Assembly (NCBI RefSeq): GCF_027942865.1
Contig: NC_134520.1
Location: forward strand, 3,036,501 to 3,100,500
DNA: 64,000 nucleotides
Source of the DNA: Odontesthes bonariensis
Lineage: Eukaryota > Chordata > Actinopteri > Atheriniformes > Atherinopsidae
Direction: 5' to 3'
Part shown: positions 62,136 to 64,000 of the stretch, piece after piece
Layout: each line of letters begins with the position of its first letter
How positions within the stretch are numbered: position 1 is the first letter of the stretch
Notes under the pieces: generated by a model
What the model was told of the DNA's origin: nothing
The model's input: the letters and a program-made list of their open reading frames with translations, nothing else
The model's database searches: none
Program-made: the position numbers and the translations under genes

Positions 62136-63437
62136 TTAAGCATTTAGTCAATGTCTTAATTTAATGCAGAATCTTATGTGCAATAGTAATTTATACAAAT
62201 TATTTATTACATTATGACTTGCATATTGACTAACTTTATTTTGTGTACACATGGATTGATTATGATAGATTACAAGTTATTTATTATTGTAATTTATATA
62301 TAGACAGACAATTAGTATTGAGTGGTCCTGTTTCTATTATACAGACCAGGTCCCTGATGGCGAGCTAAAAGAAACCTGAACAAGCCTCTGAGCTCAACCG
62401 ACTTGCACCTACCTCCGTGGGCTGGTAGGAGGCTCTTGTCCCCTCTCACACCTTACACTCCGTTCTACAGCCCCAACACACAAACACACACTTCCCTCAC
62501 GAACCCTTCCCTTGATTTTGGGGCTTGTATGAAGAGTTTTGCTCATTCAGAGCTGTGCAAAGGCTGGACTTTTTGGCATGTGGTTTCACGCCACAGCCAC
62601 ATGTTGTTGAACATTTACACCATTATTTCATTCGCAATTATATGTTGGATCTTGTTTTGTCTAGTGAACTGATTATCTATCCCGAATGGCCATTTCATTC
62701 ATTTATGCAATTATTCTAAATGTTTAATGTTGTTTTGTCTCAATACATGGTACCTTTTTATTTTGCAACCCGTCTCCAGTCTCCGTCTCCTCTCTCCTAG
62801 AGTAGAATCTAACCTTCTGATACTAGCCTGTGTATACATATCAGCCATACGTTATTAATACAATACATATTTTACTAGCGTATATGCTACACATAGTTTT
62901 CAGAAAAGCATTGTTCATTGCACTTGTTAAAATGCTGTTCTGTTGTACAACTCGATTGATTTTGTGACATTACCTTATCTATTTGTTTTAAGCATTTTAT
63001 TTATTTATTTTTATTTGAACTATTATGCAACTAGACAATGTCAATGTCATTTGGTTTATTTAAGTTGTGAGAAATTGCACATTTTGCACATTTGTTGTGA
63101 ATTTAAAAGAAATTAAACGGGTAAACTTTTAAATACAGTGTCTTGTCTGCTGATTTTTACTTTCAAATGGTGAAATTAATATGCCACGCATGTTCACTCC
63201 AGTGTACATTTTTGTTTTAGTTCAATCCACAAGTAAGATTAAAACCAGTCAGAATGACACTGGTATGTTTTAAGCAATGAAGCATAAGGCATTATGCATG
63301 AAGCATTATGGTAATGAAAGTGGATATGTTACACGCATTGTGTAGCCTATAGGATGATGACACATCTGATATGGGGGGCCCCCTAATGAAATTTTGCTTA
63401 GGGCCCCATAAAGGCTTGGGCTGGCCCTGAGTACTAT

Positions 63438-63902
63438 TATTGATACCACGTTCTTCGCCCTCTGGGACAGAAACACCTCCAATATCTTTCTGTCCGTATC
63501 CATCAGGAGAACGAGCCCAGTACAAATGTTTTGGTCAAAATCCTCACTTTAGGTCCACCAAAGGCATGAATATGCAGCGTAAATGTTGCTGCATCGAAAT
63601 AACACGACGTTTCTTTGCGTAATTAATTATTTCCATCCATACGACACGAAATGCCATCAAACATCCTGTTTTCTGTGTTTATTTGAAAGCCGCGCGCGTT
63701 CATCCCCCTCACTAAACATGTCCCGTTTCAGCAGTCAGGTTGCTGGGTGATTTCTATACCAGCTTCAGCCAATGATGGCCAGGCCCTGCGTAAAGCGCTT
63801 CCCCTCGCTCCATCGCATTTCTTTCCTATTGGTCAACGGAGCCCAGCTCAAAGAGAGGCTTCCTTCAAGCCATGAGGAAAAGCACCCTCTATACTTTCAT
63901 TA
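63438..63902. other. non-coding, no gene seen
   Basis: Right flank of the hAT element. No exon or RNA gene supported. Confidence 0.4.
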
Positions 63903-64000
63903 CCCCCTACCCGAACCAGGGTTTGAATCCCATTCCCGCTTCTCTTACCTCTTTTATTTCTCCCCCTACCCGAACCAGGGTTTGCATCCCCACCCCGCTG
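63903..64000. repeat. tandem repeat, 59-bp period, cut by the window end
   Basis: CCCCCTACCCGAACCAGGGT starts at 63903 and again at 63962; the following TTTGAATCCC and TTTGCATCCC also match. One full unit and the start of the next are visible. GGGTTTGAATCC resembles a pol III B box, but no tRNA body precedes it. Confidence 0.7.

Larger units (their letters stand above)
60317..63429. mobile_element. non-autonomous hAT-type element (3.1 kb) with 8-bp target duplication
   Basis: Left end CAGAGCCGGCCCGAGGC and complement of the right end CAGGGCCAGCCCAAGCC are imperfect terminal inverted repeats, each followed inward by a GGGGCCCCC-type block. The octamer AGTACTAT flanks it exactly at 60309-60316 and 63430-63437, a textbook hAT target duplication. 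No transposase frame is present; open frames inside are short and unrecognised. It carries a TTAA MITE (61107-62135). The 3.1 kb size is large for a MITE and suggests a deleted or sequence-capturing derivative. Confidence 0.85.

Noticed and set aside
1..64000. CRISPR arrays, operons, phage or bacterial mobile systems
   Set aside because: The window is vertebrate nuclear DNA with spliced genes; short tandem repeats present are microsatellites or LINE tails, not spacer arrays.

Overview
This is vertebrate nuclear DNA, almost certainly from a ray-finned (teleost) fish. Two split genes with canonical GT-AG introns sit in a sea of transposon remnants that are typical of teleosts: Tc1-like elements, L2/CR1-type LINEs with short tandem-repeat tails, hAT and TTAA-flanked MITEs, and a Ty3/Gypsy fragment. 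No prokaryotic features are present. The species cannot be named from the sequence alone.

Both genes lie on the minus strand and could be assembled exon by exon. The first is a transglutaminase-1 gene (tgm1-like): 13 coding exons between 24883 and 15014, 2370 nt including the stop, 789 residues. Its Cys-His-Asp triad is intact (about C370, H429, D452) and it has an N-terminal cysteine cluster of the kind that anchors TGM1 to membranes. The second is rabggta, the alpha subunit of Rab geranylgeranyltransferase: 16 exons carrying coding sequence between 53410 and 41220, 1749 nt including the stop, 582 residues, with prenyltransferase-alpha repeats, an Ig-like insert and C-terminal leucine-rich repeats. 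In both cases every exon phase matches and the total is divisible by three. The two genes are adjacent and in the same orientation, as RABGGTA and TGM1 are in human, so this is an ancient conserved gene pair. Their products act separately: TGM1 cross-links proteins at the plasma membrane of barrier epithelia, while RABGGTA prenylates Rab GTPases in the cytosol.

Layout. 1-14.4 kb: no host gene; Tc1 fragments, a Gypsy RNase H plus 3' LTR fragment, a hAT MITE and a decayed Tc1 copy. 14.4-24.9 kb: tgm1, with perfect hairpins and a TTAA MITE in its introns. 25.4-27.5 kb: a second TTAA MITE and an internally deleted Tc1 element. About 34.7-34.84 kb: a candidate tgm1 promoter and untranslated first exon. 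35.4-36.5 kb: L2 copy A. 40.7-53.9 kb: rabggta; one 4.7 kb intron is filled by two opposed LINEs, one of them split by a TTAA MITE. 54-58.3 kb: Tc1, L2 and Rex/CR1-like LINEs and a hAT MITE. 60.3-63.4 kb: a 3.1 kb hAT-type element with a perfect 8-bp target duplication; it contains a TTAA MITE, which in turn contains a retroposed fragment with a 19-bp duplication. 63.9-64 kb: the start of a 59-bp tandem repeat at the window edge.

I found no wholly new enzymatic system. The strongest unusual signals are the four TTAA-flanked MITEs (one splits a LINE reading frame so cleanly that its insertion site can be read to the base), the triple-nested insertion, several near-perfect long palindromes, and a rabggta gene structure in which the start codon is the only coding triplet of its exon.
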